DNA of 64,000 nucleotides from DTKD01 sp050948905 (GTDB lineage: Bacteria; Armatimonadota; UBA5829), in the NCBI GenBank assembly GCA_050948905.1, contig JBMNES010000001.1, positions 2,542,001-2,606,000 on the forward strand. The letters run 5' to 3'. Below the pieces are notes generated by a model. That model made no database searches and was not told the origin of the DNA. It saw nothing but the letters and a program-made list of their open reading frames with translations. The translations under genes and the position numbers were made by a program. How positions within the stretch are numbered: position 1 is the first letter of the stretch; the number at the start of each line of letters is the position of its first letter. Positions 55,187 to 64,000 of the stretch are shown here, in pieces.

Positions 55187-56691
55187 TGACTCGTTTCCTC
55201 AGTAAGTATCGACTGGGGTTGTTTGCGTAGCGATATACAGACTATAGCAACGATATACGGGATTAACGTTATGGCATAACGTTGTGCACACTCGAACAGT
55301 AGACTGGCGAACAAAACTAATGCTAAGCACCAATACAACCAGTGAATGGATCGACGCCCGACAAACACATGCCTTAGCACGTCCAAACGAGGTTTGATCA
55401 ACAATAGGAGCATCCATCCACCAAACAGATTTATAACAGAAATCGACATTCTAATTTGCGGATAGGAAAGCTTGGCTGCTCCTGGTATAGATAAATACTT
55501 GACAGGCCAAACGAGCAGGCCACCCAGCATCTTCCCTGTGCGATAAGGAAAAGATTCTACAAACACCCACGGGTGACGAAATATTGCAGACAGCCCTCGT
55601 CGAAACCCAATTTTATTCCTAACCAGCGGGTCCGCAACATCTTTTCTCAGTTGTGAATAATGCGATACTGTATAACTTCCCTGCTGCTCAAACGCTGAAC
55701 TGGAATTGGCTGAGTAGAAGACCTCACCGCCATTATAAGATATCGGCAATAATTCACCGAGAACTATATAGTTTCTAATCGTCCAGGGCAAGACTACTAT
55801 TGTAAAACCAAGCGACAATACTACTACGACCACACTAGCAGCTTTCACACGTCTTGCAAAAGTGAGGTCAAGCCCGACGTTTAGCACTGCTGCGCTGAAA
55901 AAACCTAATAGTTGAATCACAAGCACGGGTCGAAACAAAGCAGCAAGCGCTGTACAACAGCCGGCGGCAAACCACTTCCATAATCCCAAGCGGCCGGAAG
56001 CCTTAGTATCCGAAAGCAACAGAGCCAATGCCACTAATTGTAGGGCGCAGGCGGGTAATTCAGACAAGCCGACCATCATAAACATCGCAATAAGAGGCAC
56101 TAAGCATAGAATAGTCGCTACCCCTACAATTCTTGAAATTGTGATTCCATTGCAGATTGTTGCCAAAGCAGTTACGAATATCACGAGTGATAAGGTATTA
56201 ACGAATAGAACTGCGCCATTTGCTGATAATCCAAACCTGAGCGGCAAAGCTAGTGCAAACGCCATACCTGGCGGCCGCCACGCGTCCAAAGTCATCAATC
56301 CAGATATGCCGTGTTTGGCAAGATATGTTCCCAGCTTCACATAAGCATGATAGTCGCTGATCTGCTTGAGAAGTAGAAACCTCTGTAAAAAACCTGCGAT
56401 TGGAACCGCCACCAAAAGGCCAATAACGGGCTTGATCAATGCAATTGCCGAGTTTAGCGAGCTCCATCGAGCTATTGCTTTTTTAATCAATGCGTAAACG
56501 AATAACACAGCAAGAGCCGCGAACAAAGTGTCATATGGCCCACAATAATAATCCCAGTGAAACGGTAGCAAGCGGGGCAAGAATGGCCCTATCGCAAAAA
56601 GAATGAGAGTTGATACAAATATGAGCCACAAAACACGCTCGACAATAGTCATCTGCAGTTTTTCTTCTCTGCTCATATCATCACTCATCAC
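55183..56691 (-). CDS. GT39/ArnT-like integral membrane protein
   Basis: A 502-residue protein with about 11 hydrophobic helices. After helix 3 comes KQISDYHAYVKLGTYLAKHGISGL followed by DAWRPPGMAF, the extracytoplasmic loop pattern of GT-C/ArnT-like transferases. It is probably a polyprenyl-phosphate-sugar-dependent transferase of the glycan locus. It lies 8 bases after the pyruvyl transferase gene and overlaps the GT4 gene downstream. Confidence 0.75.
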   Translation of the reverse strand: MMSDDMSREEKLQMTIVERVLWLIFVSTLILFAIGPFLPRLLPFHWDYYCGPYDTLFAALAVLFVYALIKKAIARWSSLNSAIALIKPVIGLLVAVPIAGFLQRFLLLKQISDYHAYVKLGTYLAKHGISGLMTLDAWRPPGMAFALALPLRFGLSANGAVLFVNTLSLVIFVTALATICNGITISRIVGVATILCLVPLIAMFMMVGLSELPACALQLVALALLLSDTKASGRLGLWKWFAAGCCTALAALFRPVLVIQLLGFFSAAVLNVGLDLTFARRVKAASVVVVVLSLGFTIVVLPWTIRNYIVLGELLPISYNGGEVFYSANSSSAFEQQGSYTVSHYSQLRKDVADPLVRNKIGFRRGLSAIFRHPWVFVESFPYRTGKMLGGLLVWPVKYLSIPGAAKLSYPQIRMSISVINLFGGWMLLLLIKPRLDVLRHVFVGRRSIHWLYWCLALVLFASLLFECAQRYAITLIPYIVAIVCISLRKQPQSILTEETSQ

Positions 56692-56699
56692 TGGTGCGT

Positions 56700-57920
56700 T
56701 TACAGAACCTCTATTAAATGATCCGCTGCTTTCTGGGCACGCTGTTGCGATTGGCGGACAGGTTCTTCAAGGTCGCGTCTTATCTGGTGGCGCATAGCAC
56801 TCATTAACTTCACTTTTTCTACAAGCATCTCGGGTGTAAGTTGATGGATGGGAATGCACCAATCAGTATGGCCATATATATCCTGGTTTATACCTGCAGA
56901 TTTTATGCTGTAGCCAATAGATATTGTCGGCACCAAAGATGATATTGCGGCTATGGTACTGTGGGTTCGCGCGCCGACAAACAATGGCAGTTTTGATATG
57001 ACCCATTTGTATTCTGCGGCATTCATATCATAGGGCAGTATATTAACTCTGCTGCCCCATTGTGGCAAATCGCGACCGACTTGCAGCATAAATTCGTAGT
57101 CGTTGCCGCCATCTACTGTCACGTGTGGCACGAGCAGTATTCTTTCTACGCCTGAATCTAGCAATGCTTTGATGCACTCTGTGGCCGTCTCTTTCCAGGG
57201 ATCTGCTCTGAAACGACCGACTATAGGGCTAAGATTGAGGCCGATTGGCGAATTTGCCCAAAATTCCTTCATCTCTGGGGCCACGCTCGGCTCAACCGGC
57301 TTGAGGAAAAATGCGGGGTCAGCAACTAATTTAACGTTTTCGGTGATACCGAAAGACGCCAGATATTCGACCGTCTTGCTTTCGCGGGCGAGAATAATGT
57401 CGAACTGCCTTAAGTGGCGCATCATTTTGTGCTCGTAAACTGCATCGCCATCTACCGGTGGCCCGATGCTTGCCCCCCACAGAACTAACGGCTTGCCAGT
57501 CTCTTTTAACATTCCATCTAGCAACATATGCTCACGAGGCATGCCGTGGTCCATAGAATAATTATCACCGCCGATTTGCAGCGCGCAGACGGACTGTTTG
57601 ATGCCCTCGTACTGGGCGCGAAAGTGGAAATGACGATAATCCGTCGATCTTCTATGCAAAACCCGATAATTCCACCAGGCCAGGCTGTACTTCGCTGCTG
57701 GCATAGAACCGTGCGGACAGTGGACAATTCTATCATCTGTCTCGCGATGCGCGTCTCCAGCAGCATCATCTCCACCAAAGCTGCTCAATATAAATCTGGA
57801 ATCATCAAAACGCTGGGACAGTATATGTGCAGTGCCGCGAACAATTGCCTCGCACCCGCGGTTGGAGTAAGGCCCATTGCCGACTAAGAGAAATGACTGA
57901 CTAGAAAACTTACACTTCAT
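56700..57920 (-). CDS. Polysaccharide pyruvyl transferase family protein
   Basis: A 406-residue protein of the CsaB/PS_pyruv_trans family: LLVGNGPYSNRGCEAIVRGT at the N-terminus, LQIGGDNYSMD, PLVLWGASIGPPVD, FDIILARESKTVEYLASFG, VADPAFFLKP, IGLNLSPI, ILLVPHVTVDGGNDYE and VGARTHSTIAAISSLVPTISIGYSIK. These enzymes add pyruvate ketals from phosphoenolpyruvate to sugars, giving acidic glycans. It is in the main minus-strand glycan run. Confidence 0.85.
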   Translation of the reverse strand: MKCKFSSQSFLLVGNGPYSNRGCEAIVRGTAHILSQRFDDSRFILSSFGGDDAAGDAHRETDDRIVHCPHGSMPAAKYSLAWWNYRVLHRRSTDYRHFHFRAQYEGIKQSVCALQIGGDNYSMDHGMPREHMLLDGMLKETGKPLVLWGASIGPPVDGDAVYEHKMMRHLRQFDIILARESKTVEYLASFGITENVKLVADPAFFLKPVEPSVAPEMKEFWANSPIGLNLSPIVGRFRADPWKETATECIKALLDSGVERILLVPHVTVDGGNDYEFMLQVGRDLPQWGSRVNILPYDMNAAEYKWVISKLPLFVGARTHSTIAAISSLVPTISIGYSIKSAGINQDIYGHTDWCIPIHQLTPEMLVEKVKLMSAMRHQIRRDLEEPVRQSQQRAQKAADHLIEVL

Positions 57921-57973
57921 TTATTGAACACCAGTAGCGATCAATGAACAATATTATTGATATTTTATAACTA

Positions 57974-59185
57974 TCAACGATAAGTCCAATCGGCATTAAG
58001 CCACACGACACCAAACCTGGGAGCGCCGACGTCTTCTGCAGTTTTCGGAGGCACTACAGTAAGCTCTTCGGAAGTAAACCCGCTGTCATACATCATAACT
58101 CCATAGGCGTCTGCTATTCTCGCTACCAAAGTATATACATCTGGAACCAATGGTAAAGAACTTATCTTAACATCGTAGGAACCAGCTCCCGATATATCTC
58201 GTCGGTCTCCTTCGAGAATGTTGCTGGTGTGTGCTAGTATTTTCCCCATTCCATCGGTCACAAATATCCCTATCCTCGGCGTAGCTATAAACTCGGTGGC
58301 TTCAAAGTGAATTCTGATATCCATAGGCTCGCCGGCTTCCGCCACCCACTCCACACCGTCCGTCAGATGCTCAAGCTTGGTCACCCGGAGTGGTGTAATT
58401 GGTATTTCAGTTACATCTTCTCCCGGCCGGGTTTGCCGTATCAATGAGCGCTTGTGCTCGGCTATCAACTCGCGATAAGCTTTTACAGCACATTCGCCGT
58501 CAGATATTGTCTTAATTGAGCCGTGGTCGAGAACAGCCACCCTATCGCAAATGCTAGTCACAGCGCCCATATTATGCGAGACGAACACAATGGTTTTCTC
58601 AGATGACCTCAGCTCACGCATGCGCTTTGTGCATCTCTCCTGAAACGCGGCATCTCCAACGCTGAGAACCTCATCGACAATCAAAACCTCAGGGTCTACG
58701 TGAGCAGCAACGGCAAACCCCAGGCGAGCATACATCCCGCTGCTATAACGCTTTACAGGGGTGTCTATAAACTTCTCAAGCTCTGCAAATGCCACGATCT
58801 CATCAAACTTGGAGGCTATCTCGCGCTGGGTCATGCCGAGAATTGATCCGTTGAGATATATATTTTCCCTGCCGGTCATCTCCGGATGAAATCCTGCTCC
58901 GACCTCTATAAGAGCCGATACACGCCCCCTGGTGCGGATGCGGCCTTTGGTGGGGTTCATAATCCGGGTCAGCAGCTTCAACATCGTGCTTTTGCCTGCG
59001 CCGTTGTGCCCGATGATGCCGATGGCCTCGCCTTGCTTTACCTCAAATGATATGTCCTTGAGCGCCCAGAAGTCCTCTCGTACGCGACGTCGCAGCATTC
59101 CGCGAGTCAGGTCCGCCAAGTTTTTTGGCCTGTCGTGAGCCAGTATAAACTTTTTCGATACGTTCTCCACCGAAATGGCATTCAT
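57974..59185 (-). CDS. Wzt-type ABC transporter ATP-binding protein with C-terminal glycan-binding domain
   Basis: A 403-residue protein. The N-terminal ABC domain (about 1-240) has Walker A GHNGAGKST, the signature YSSGMYARLGFAVA, Walker B VLIVDEVLSVGD and the switch His in FVSHNMG. The C-terminal 150 residues form a beta-sandwich like Wzt_C, which recognises the completed polymer. Such ATPases drive export of undecaprenyl-linked O-polysaccharide with a Wzm permease. No permease gene is in this window, which is unusual because wzm is normally adjacent. Confidence 0.88.
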   Translation of the reverse strand: MNAISVENVSKKFILAHDRPKNLADLTRGMLRRRVREDFWALKDISFEVKQGEAIGIIGHNGAGKSTMLKLLTRIMNPTKGRIRTRGRVSALIEVGAGFHPEMTGRENIYLNGSILGMTQREIASKFDEIVAFAELEKFIDTPVKRYSSGMYARLGFAVAAHVDPEVLIVDEVLSVGDAAFQERCTKRMRELRSSEKTIVFVSHNMGAVTSICDRVAVLDHGSIKTISDGECAVKAYRELIAEHKRSLIRQTRPGEDVTEIPITPLRVTKLEHLTDGVEWVAEAGEPMDIRIHFEATEFIATPRIGIFVTDGMGKILAHTSNILEGDRRDISGAGSYDVKISSLPLVPDVYTLVARIADAYGVMMYDSGFTSEELTVVPPKTAEDVGAPRFGVVWLNADWTYR

Positions 59186-59209
59186 TATCTCAACACAACC
59201 CCACTACAA

Positions 59210-61651
59210 CTATAGTGATGCGGCCAACTCGCCGCCTTTTTTCCTCTTCAACATTCTGGCAGATATTATAAAATAGCACAGCAATATAATCGCCGATATG
59301 CCGGATACGATAGCACCCAGCTTCAGGCCTGGCGGGAAATAGCGGAACTCGATGTTATGCTGTCCCGCAGGTAGCATCAGGCCGAGGAACCCTATGTTCA
59401 CTTTCTCTATTTGTGCCGGCTGGCCGTCGACGAAGGCGCTCCAACCTGCGCCATAAGGTATGCTGAAAAAGACCATACGGGGCGCATCCAACTCTATTTT
59501 TGCCGCAAACCCCGTGCTGTCCGCCGTGTAGTCGGTGCAGGCGTGCTTTTTCATCTCTAAAGCATCGGTCATCCAATCGAAATCGTTGCATTTAGCCGGG
59601 CCAGATGCGAACTTGTGCATATCACCGCCATATTTCTCTATCTGCTCGTCAGACAAAACAACAGCCTTCAGCATCAGCTTCTCTATGCAGTCCTTATATT
59701 GCGCCATCTGATTTTCGCTGATGTAGGTATCATACGAAAGCCCCATCGGCACATAATATTGATTTTCGTAGATATGCGTATCTGTTTTTTTTACAAGTTT
59801 GTAACCCGGCATCGTAAGAACAAAATCTTCTGGATCAAAATTCACGAAATACTTAACCGAGAGCAGTGAGCGCAGGGCGGGGCGGTTGAAGGGCATAATT
59901 GACGTTACTGCGCCTACTTCGCTGCAGTTGGTTAGATCCTCAAATACAGCGATGTGTTTTGTTCGAATGCTGGTAAACACATTAGGCGAACTGACGTTTA
60001 TAAAAGTGCTGTAATTTCGTATCTCGTGAGGATGGTCTATCCTGAAATAATGTGATTTTCCGGTATCGAGCATATTTTTTTTATTTACCACTCTGTTGAT
60101 TAGGTAATCCACATTTGTAGCTTTGGCACTCTCAACTCCAGTGTTAATTACGTCTCGATTATTCAGCTCAACAAAAAAAGCCAGGTTTGCGCAGGCTGCT
60201 ATGGCTACGCAAGTCATTATGAAGCGATGACTAGAATTTTTGAGCAAAATCAAAAACAGCAGAAAATAATTGAGAAAGCAGAGCGCCCAAGCAGTAACAA
60301 TGAGATTACGTCCACCCAAATAAGGATCGCCTGTAACAATATCAAACCACCATTGTATCAGCTCAAATTTAAGGAGACTGTGAAGCTTGGCTAAGACATT
60401 TGGGTACAAAGTTACTATCCCAAAAGGGATTGACAATACCCCACAAATTGACAGTGAAATCAGAGCATAGCCACGTAAAACGCTGTCCTTTAGGGAATCT
60501 CGTTGCTCCAAGACCTTTGTTGTGGCAAGTGTTAGAATAAATGCCAAACCAAACCACCATCGAGTATACATCCAGTTGGTAAACCCGCTAAAAGCCGCAT
60601 TCGAAACAGGTATGAAAGATAAGATTAAGCAGGTAAGTATTAAACGAGAGAGCCAGTTTTTGAACCTCGTCAAGTAGACAAATACGAAAGCAAATCCAAA
60701 CAAGGGCAGAAAAATGCCGGTAGAGGTCCAACTGTTCGTTAATGGAATAAAAGCGTGTCGGACTAGGCCTTCCGACGGCATAAAGAAAACCCGGATTAGC
60801 TCGAAGTAGCGCAGAGGCTCGTGAAATATCCATTGCTTTATACTTGCAGCTTGCTCCGTAGTTGCACGAGCACAGTCAAACACCATATATATCTTCGGAA
60901 ATACAACAAAGCTTGATAGAGCAACGCCAAGCAAATAACCTGTTATTATGGCGATTGGCATCCGTCCAAGTTTTTCGGATTTTGTATTGGTGTAGAAAAC
61001 TCTAAACACGATATATAGGAAAAGAAACAAGCTGCTGGCCGCGAACATATAGAAACTTGCCAATGTATTGATACAAACTGCAAACGCAAATAAGGTAAAA
61101 CCATATCTATGCTGGCGCAGTATCAATTCGATACCAATGATAAGCAGTGGAAACACAGCAACAACATCAGTAAACACGAGGAACTGCGTGTTGATTATCG
61201 TGTAACCCGAAAAAGTATATAGTAATGCGCCAATAGCGGAATTACGACTTGATACGAACATATTCAGGGCTAGATAAGAAAGGCAAGCCGCAACCGCAAA
61301 TTTCAAAATGTTTGTGTAGCCAATAGCCCAAGGCAACCATTTTTCCGGAAATAACATCGTCAGCCAAAAGAATGGGCTGCCAGATACTAAAGCACCCCCA
61401 CCCGTACCCAGCCCTACTTTTTGGCTCCACCACGGCGTTCCAGTCATCAGCAGTCGCTTATATTCGAGTATCATAGGAATAAATTGTTCGCTGAAGTCGC
61501 CACGGATGACATATAGCCCCTTAAACTTCAAAATAGTCGGCAGCATAGCCAGAAGCGCGATTCCGGCAGCCCATAGAGCTACAGTCCAGCAGCGGATCGG
61601 TTTGGTCCCTTGCTCTATTTCCTGAGGTGTTTGTGTCTCCTGAGTGATCAT
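59210..61651 (-). CDS. YfhO-like large integral membrane protein
   Basis: An 813-residue protein: about 12-14 membrane helices in the first 500 residues, with the extracytoplasmic segments VIRGDFSEQFIPMILEYKRLL, PWWSQKVGLGTGGGAL and ALLYTFSGYTIIN typical of the YfhO family, then a large soluble region with FFSIPYGAGWSAFVDGQPA and a final helix pair. In Gram-positives YfhO glycosylates teichoic acid or lipids; in this locus it may add a sugar outside the inner membrane. Its ATG directly follows the stop of the wecE-like gene. Confidence 0.82.
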   Translation of the reverse strand: MITQETQTPQEIEQGTKPIRCWTVALWAAGIALLAMLPTILKFKGLYVIRGDFSEQFIPMILEYKRLLMTGTPWWSQKVGLGTGGGALVSGSPFFWLTMLFPEKWLPWAIGYTNILKFAVAACLSYLALNMFVSSRNSAIGALLYTFSGYTIINTQFLVFTDVVAVFPLLIIGIELILRQHRYGFTLFAFAVCINTLASFYMFAASSLFLFLYIVFRVFYTNTKSEKLGRMPIAIITGYLLGVALSSFVVFPKIYMVFDCARATTEQAASIKQWIFHEPLRYFELIRVFFMPSEGLVRHAFIPLTNSWTSTGIFLPLFGFAFVFVYLTRFKNWLSRLILTCLILSFIPVSNAAFSGFTNWMYTRWWFGLAFILTLATTKVLEQRDSLKDSVLRGYALISLSICGVLSIPFGIVTLYPNVLAKLHSLLKFELIQWWFDIVTGDPYLGGRNLIVTAWALCFLNYFLLFLILLKNSSHRFIMTCVAIAACANLAFFVELNNRDVINTGVESAKATNVDYLINRVVNKKNMLDTGKSHYFRIDHPHEIRNYSTFINVSSPNVFTSIRTKHIAVFEDLTNCSEVGAVTSIMPFNRPALRSLLSVKYFVNFDPEDFVLTMPGYKLVKKTDTHIYENQYYVPMGLSYDTYISENQMAQYKDCIEKLMLKAVVLSDEQIEKYGGDMHKFASGPAKCNDFDWMTDALEMKKHACTDYTADSTGFAAKIELDAPRMVFFSIPYGAGWSAFVDGQPAQIEKVNIGFLGLMLPAGQHNIEFRYFPPGLKLGAIVSGISAIILLCYFIISARMLKRKKGGELAASL

Positions 61652-62785
61652 CTAGGCGTCAAAGCTCCTTATGCACTCGATAACACGGTTCTGGTCGTCA
61701 ACGCGCAGATCGTTATAGAAAGGCAGCCTGACGAGTTGATCGCTGACTCTTTCTGTTACCGGGCAATCGTACTGCTCCCCGCCCATTTCCTTGCCCTGGT
61801 CCGAAAGGTGCAGCGGCAGGTAGTGGAACACGCTTTGAATGTTGTTGGAGGCAAGATATTGTATGAATCGCTGGCGCACTTCGAGTGACGGCATCAGCAG
61901 ATAGAACATATGATACGGCTGCTCGCAGTGGTCAGGCACTACCGGCAACCGCACTCCATTTTGCTCCGCCCAGTCCGCTAGCCCCTCGTTATACATCTCC
62001 CAGACACGCCTGCGTTTGGCTTGAATGGCCTCAGCCACCTCAAATTGTGCATACAAAAACGCGGCCAGTATGTCGGATGACAAATAGCTCGAGCCTACAT
62101 CCACCCAGGTGTATTTATCGACCTGGCCCCTGAAGAACCTGCTTCTGTTGGTCCCTTTTTCCCTGATTATCTCCGCTCGCTCTACCAGTGCAGGGTCGTT
62201 AATCAGCAGTGCCCCACCCTCGCCACAGGTGAAGTTCTTGGTCTCGTGGAAACTCTGAGTAGCCAGACAACCGAACGTGCCAAGCTGCTGGCCTTTATAT
62301 TTGCCGAACAAGCCGTGAGCGTTATCCTCGACGACGCCGATTTTGTGCTTATTTGCAATATCCATCACGGCGTCCATCTCGCAACCAACTCCGGCGTAAT
62401 GCACAGGAACGATCGCCTTAGTCTTGGATGTTATCAGCCCTTCCAGAAGAGATTCATCGAGATTCAGCGTATCTTCCCTAACATCTATAAACACCGGTTT
62501 TGCGCCGCGGAGCACAAAAGCGTTAACTGTCGAGACGAATGTAAACGACGGTACGATAACTTCGTCGCCCTCTTTTATATCCAGAAGCAGCGCAGACATC
62601 TCCAGGGCATGGGTGCAGGAAGTAGTCAACAAAACAGCCTGGCTGCCTGTTCGCTCTTTCAAAAAAGCGTGGCATTTTTTAGTAAACGGCCCGTCGCCGG
62701 AGATATGGCCGTTTGCGATGGCCTCTGCGATGTAAGCCAGTTCTTTTCCCTCAAAACAAGCCCTGTTAAATGGCACTCTCTGCAT
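61652..62785 (-). CDS. wecE: dTDP-4-amino-4,6-dideoxygalactose transaminase (WecE/RffA type)
   Basis: A 377-residue PLP enzyme: VPFNRACFEGKELAYIAEAI, GHISGDGPFTKKC, TTSCTHALEMSALLL, VVEDNAHGLFGKYKGQQLGTFG, SFHETKNFTCGEGGAL with the Schiff-base Lys, and GSSYLSSDILAAFL. The FNRACFEGKE...NGHISGDG start and SFHETKN motif distinguish RffA/WecE from other DegT proteins. It makes dTDP-4-amino-4,6-dideoxy-D-galactose. The preceding GNAT gene (15 bases away) could acetylate the product to dTDP-Fuc4NAc. Confidence 0.88.
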   Translation of the reverse strand: MQRVPFNRACFEGKELAYIAEAIANGHISGDGPFTKKCHAFLKERTGSQAVLLTTSCTHALEMSALLLDIKEGDEVIVPSFTFVSTVNAFVLRGAKPVFIDVREDTLNLDESLLEGLITSKTKAIVPVHYAGVGCEMDAVMDIANKHKIGVVEDNAHGLFGKYKGQQLGTFGCLATQSFHETKNFTCGEGGALLINDPALVERAEIIREKGTNRSRFFRGQVDKYTWVDVGSSYLSSDILAAFLYAQFEVAEAIQAKRRRVWEMYNEGLADWAEQNGVRLPVVPDHCEQPYHMFYLLMPSLEVRQRFIQYLASNNIQSVFHYLPLHLSDQGKEMGGEQYDCPVTERVSDQLVRLPFYNDLRVDDQNRVIECIRSFDA

Positions 62786-62800
62786 ATAACCTACCCCTGG

Positions 62801-63865
62801 TTAAATATCTATCACATCGACGTATATAGGATTATCGGACAATATAGCGTCACCGTCCAGCGTTTTAACATATAATAATAAATGGACATCATTTTGGAAC
62901 ACATTTCGCAGCGCTTGAGTTACAGGTCCACCGATTTCCGAAGCCCCACAAATCGCATAGACTCCGGCGTCTAAGGCACGATTGTTTACAGCGTTTACAA
63001 GCGTTCGCAGATCGTCAGCCTCGCGATATCCCGCCAGCATCAACCTGTATTGCTCCATTACCTGTCCCGGTTTGAGCACTTTCGGCACCGGAGTGAAAAG
63101 CCGGGCAGCGTCCAAAACGAATGAGGCAACGCGCATCCTGGCGTCTAAAGACCGAACCGTGGTCCTCACCACTTTGCCCCTGTCCCAATATCCCAAACAG
63201 GCCGCTATCTGCCCGTCCTCTTCCAACACCAGCACGTTTTCATAAGAAAACCCCGGCACTCTCTCAATGAACTCAGCAAGGCTATCTGCCGTATACGGCG
63301 AATACAAATCGTGCCCCTGCCAGGTGGCGTTTATCAACCCTGCTACTACTTCCAAATCATCACTCTTAAGGCACCGAACGGACGATTCTCTGGCATTGAC
63401 ACTGTTTTTATACACCAGTTTGTACCTGGCACGCAAAGTCTTTTTCAAGCCATAGCCAGCCCTTTCGAACAAGGCTTTAGAAGGGTCGTTGGAATCCATT
63501 ATGTAAACATATGATATGGCGGTTCCGTGCTGGCGGAAATAATCCTCCACATGCTCAATCAACGCACCTGCTACACCCTTCCGGCGATGATTCGGCGAGG
63601 TATAATAATTCCAGGAATAACCCACAATAGTCGATTTTCCGGCGACATCCACAGCCCTGACAGCACAACTCGCTGCGCCCATTGGTTCGTTTTCTTCGTT
63701 GTGGGCTACGAATACTTTGCTCTCGGGATAGACGTCTGTTCGCCAGAAGTAATCAGGTGAATTGACTGAAGATATTGAACCACCTTCTCCAAAGCTGGCC
63801 TGACCTTGTATAGTCTGCAATATTTGATTATCCGCCGGCGCAGCTTCACGAATCTTAATCTTCAA
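62801..63865 (-). CDS. Tandem GNAT-type acetyltransferase
   Basis: A 354-residue protein. The N-terminal GNAT domain (about 1-150) has motif A TSPNHRRKGVAGALIEHV (acetyl-CoA pyrophosphate loop, RRxGxA) and DSNDPSKALFERAGYGLKK. The second half (about 160-350) has an N-terminal GNAT-like layout (VAGLINATWQGHDLYSPYT, VLVLEEDGQIAACLGYW) without a clear motif A, so it may be non-catalytic. It starts with TTG 63865. Placed before wecE, it is a candidate sugar N-acetyltransferase, in the role of WecD, though it is larger than E. coli WecD. Confidence 0.8.
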   Translation of the reverse strand: MKIKIREAAPADNQILQTIQGQASFGEGGSISSVNSPDYFWRTDVYPESKVFVAHNEENEPMGAASCAVRAVDVAGKSTIVGYSWNYYTSPNHRRKGVAGALIEHVEDYFRQHGTAISYVYIMDSNDPSKALFERAGYGLKKTLRARYKLVYKNSVNARESSVRCLKSDDLEVVAGLINATWQGHDLYSPYTADSLAEFIERVPGFSYENVLVLEEDGQIAACLGYWDRGKVVRTTVRSLDARMRVASFVLDAARLFTPVPKVLKPGQVMEQYRLMLAGYREADDLRTLVNAVNNRALDAGVYAICGASEIGGPVTQALRNVFQNDVHLLLYVKTLDGDAILSDNPIYVDVIDI

Positions 63866-64000
63866 GCCTCGCTTTCGTCTCCTTCACAACGCATTTCCAT
63901 ACAGATAAATGAACCAGCGACAAAAGCACTGTCAAAAGCCCATAAGCCCTTAAAACCAACGCCCCCGCCTGGGCTTGAGGGGCCGTATTGCCGAAGTGCA
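63855..64000 (-). CDS. C-terminal fragment of an unidentified membrane protein (runs off the window)
   Basis: The minus-strand frame ending in TAA at 63857-63855 is open to the window edge (48 codons). It contains a hydrophobic helix, LVLRAYGLLTVLLSLVHLSVW, and a charged tail, KETKARLED. Its stop overlaps the start of the GNAT gene by 11 bases, as expected in this tightly packed run. A second frame is also open to the edge, but its composition is not protein-like. The family cannot be told from this fragment. Confidence 0.55.
   Translation of the reverse strand, partial: HFGNTAPQAQAGALVLRAYGLLTVLLSLVHLSVWKCVVKETKARLED

Overview
The window looks like a chromosomal segment of a Gram-negative-type, environmental bacterium of roughly even base composition. 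It carries a Wza-like outer-membrane export protein, an exosortase with EpsI, PEP-CTERM-like surface proteins, dockerin proteins and many secreted carbohydrate-active proteins. This mix is seen in Armatimonadota and in Planctomycetota-like or Hydrogenedentota-like lineages; the phylum is an inference and is not proven by the sequence.

Layout. Bases 1-3000 hold the start of parB and a ComEC competence protein split into a membrane gene and a metallo-beta-lactamase gene. An intact IS21-family element (3072-5516) with a 7-bp target duplication follows. Then come tRNA-Pro(CGG) with its own promoter and terminator, and a gene at 6002-7366 that is the most notable feature here. It encodes a UshA/5'-nucleotidase-like domain joined to a tetraheme c554-type cytochrome. 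Its frame is interrupted only by one UGA, at the place where I expect the family to have the last Cys of a P-C-G-C motif. A hairpin with a GGUCU-type loop lies just downstream, with the same spacing as I recall for the E. coli fdhF SECIS. I read it as a selenoprotein.

Bases 7.5-21 kb hold a PLD-type lipoprotein, a six-hairpin glycosidase-like protein, an SGNH hydrolase, a SpoIIE phosphatase coupled to a secreted peptidase-MA protein, a DegT-family aminotransferase and several secreted glycan-active proteins (TIM-barrel, GHL10-like, DUF5107-like, pectate-lyase-like beta-helix). Bases 21-32 kb hold a SurA/PpiC-type lipoprotein foldase, three PEP-CTERM-like proteins, two large paralogous dockerin proteins and a small secreted protein. 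A second intact IS, of the ISLre2 family (32284-33822, 9-bp target duplication), sits directly upstream of the wza-like gene.

Bases 34-64 kb are an exopolysaccharide/cell-surface glycan locus, almost wholly on the minus strand. It has the Wza-like protein (plus strand), exosortase plus EpsI, eleven GT2/GT4 glycosyltransferases, two GT39/ArnT-like membrane proteins, an O-antigen ligase/polymerase-like protein, a polysaccharide pyruvyl transferase, a Wzt-type ABC ATPase, a YfhO-like protein, a WecE-type sugar aminotransferase and a tandem GNAT acetyltransferase. Many genes overlap by 4 bases (ATGA, GTGA, TTGA), so they are probably co-transcribed and translationally coupled. UGA is an ordinary stop in these genes, which argues against a genome-wide UGA reassignment and for local recoding in the 6-7 kb gene.
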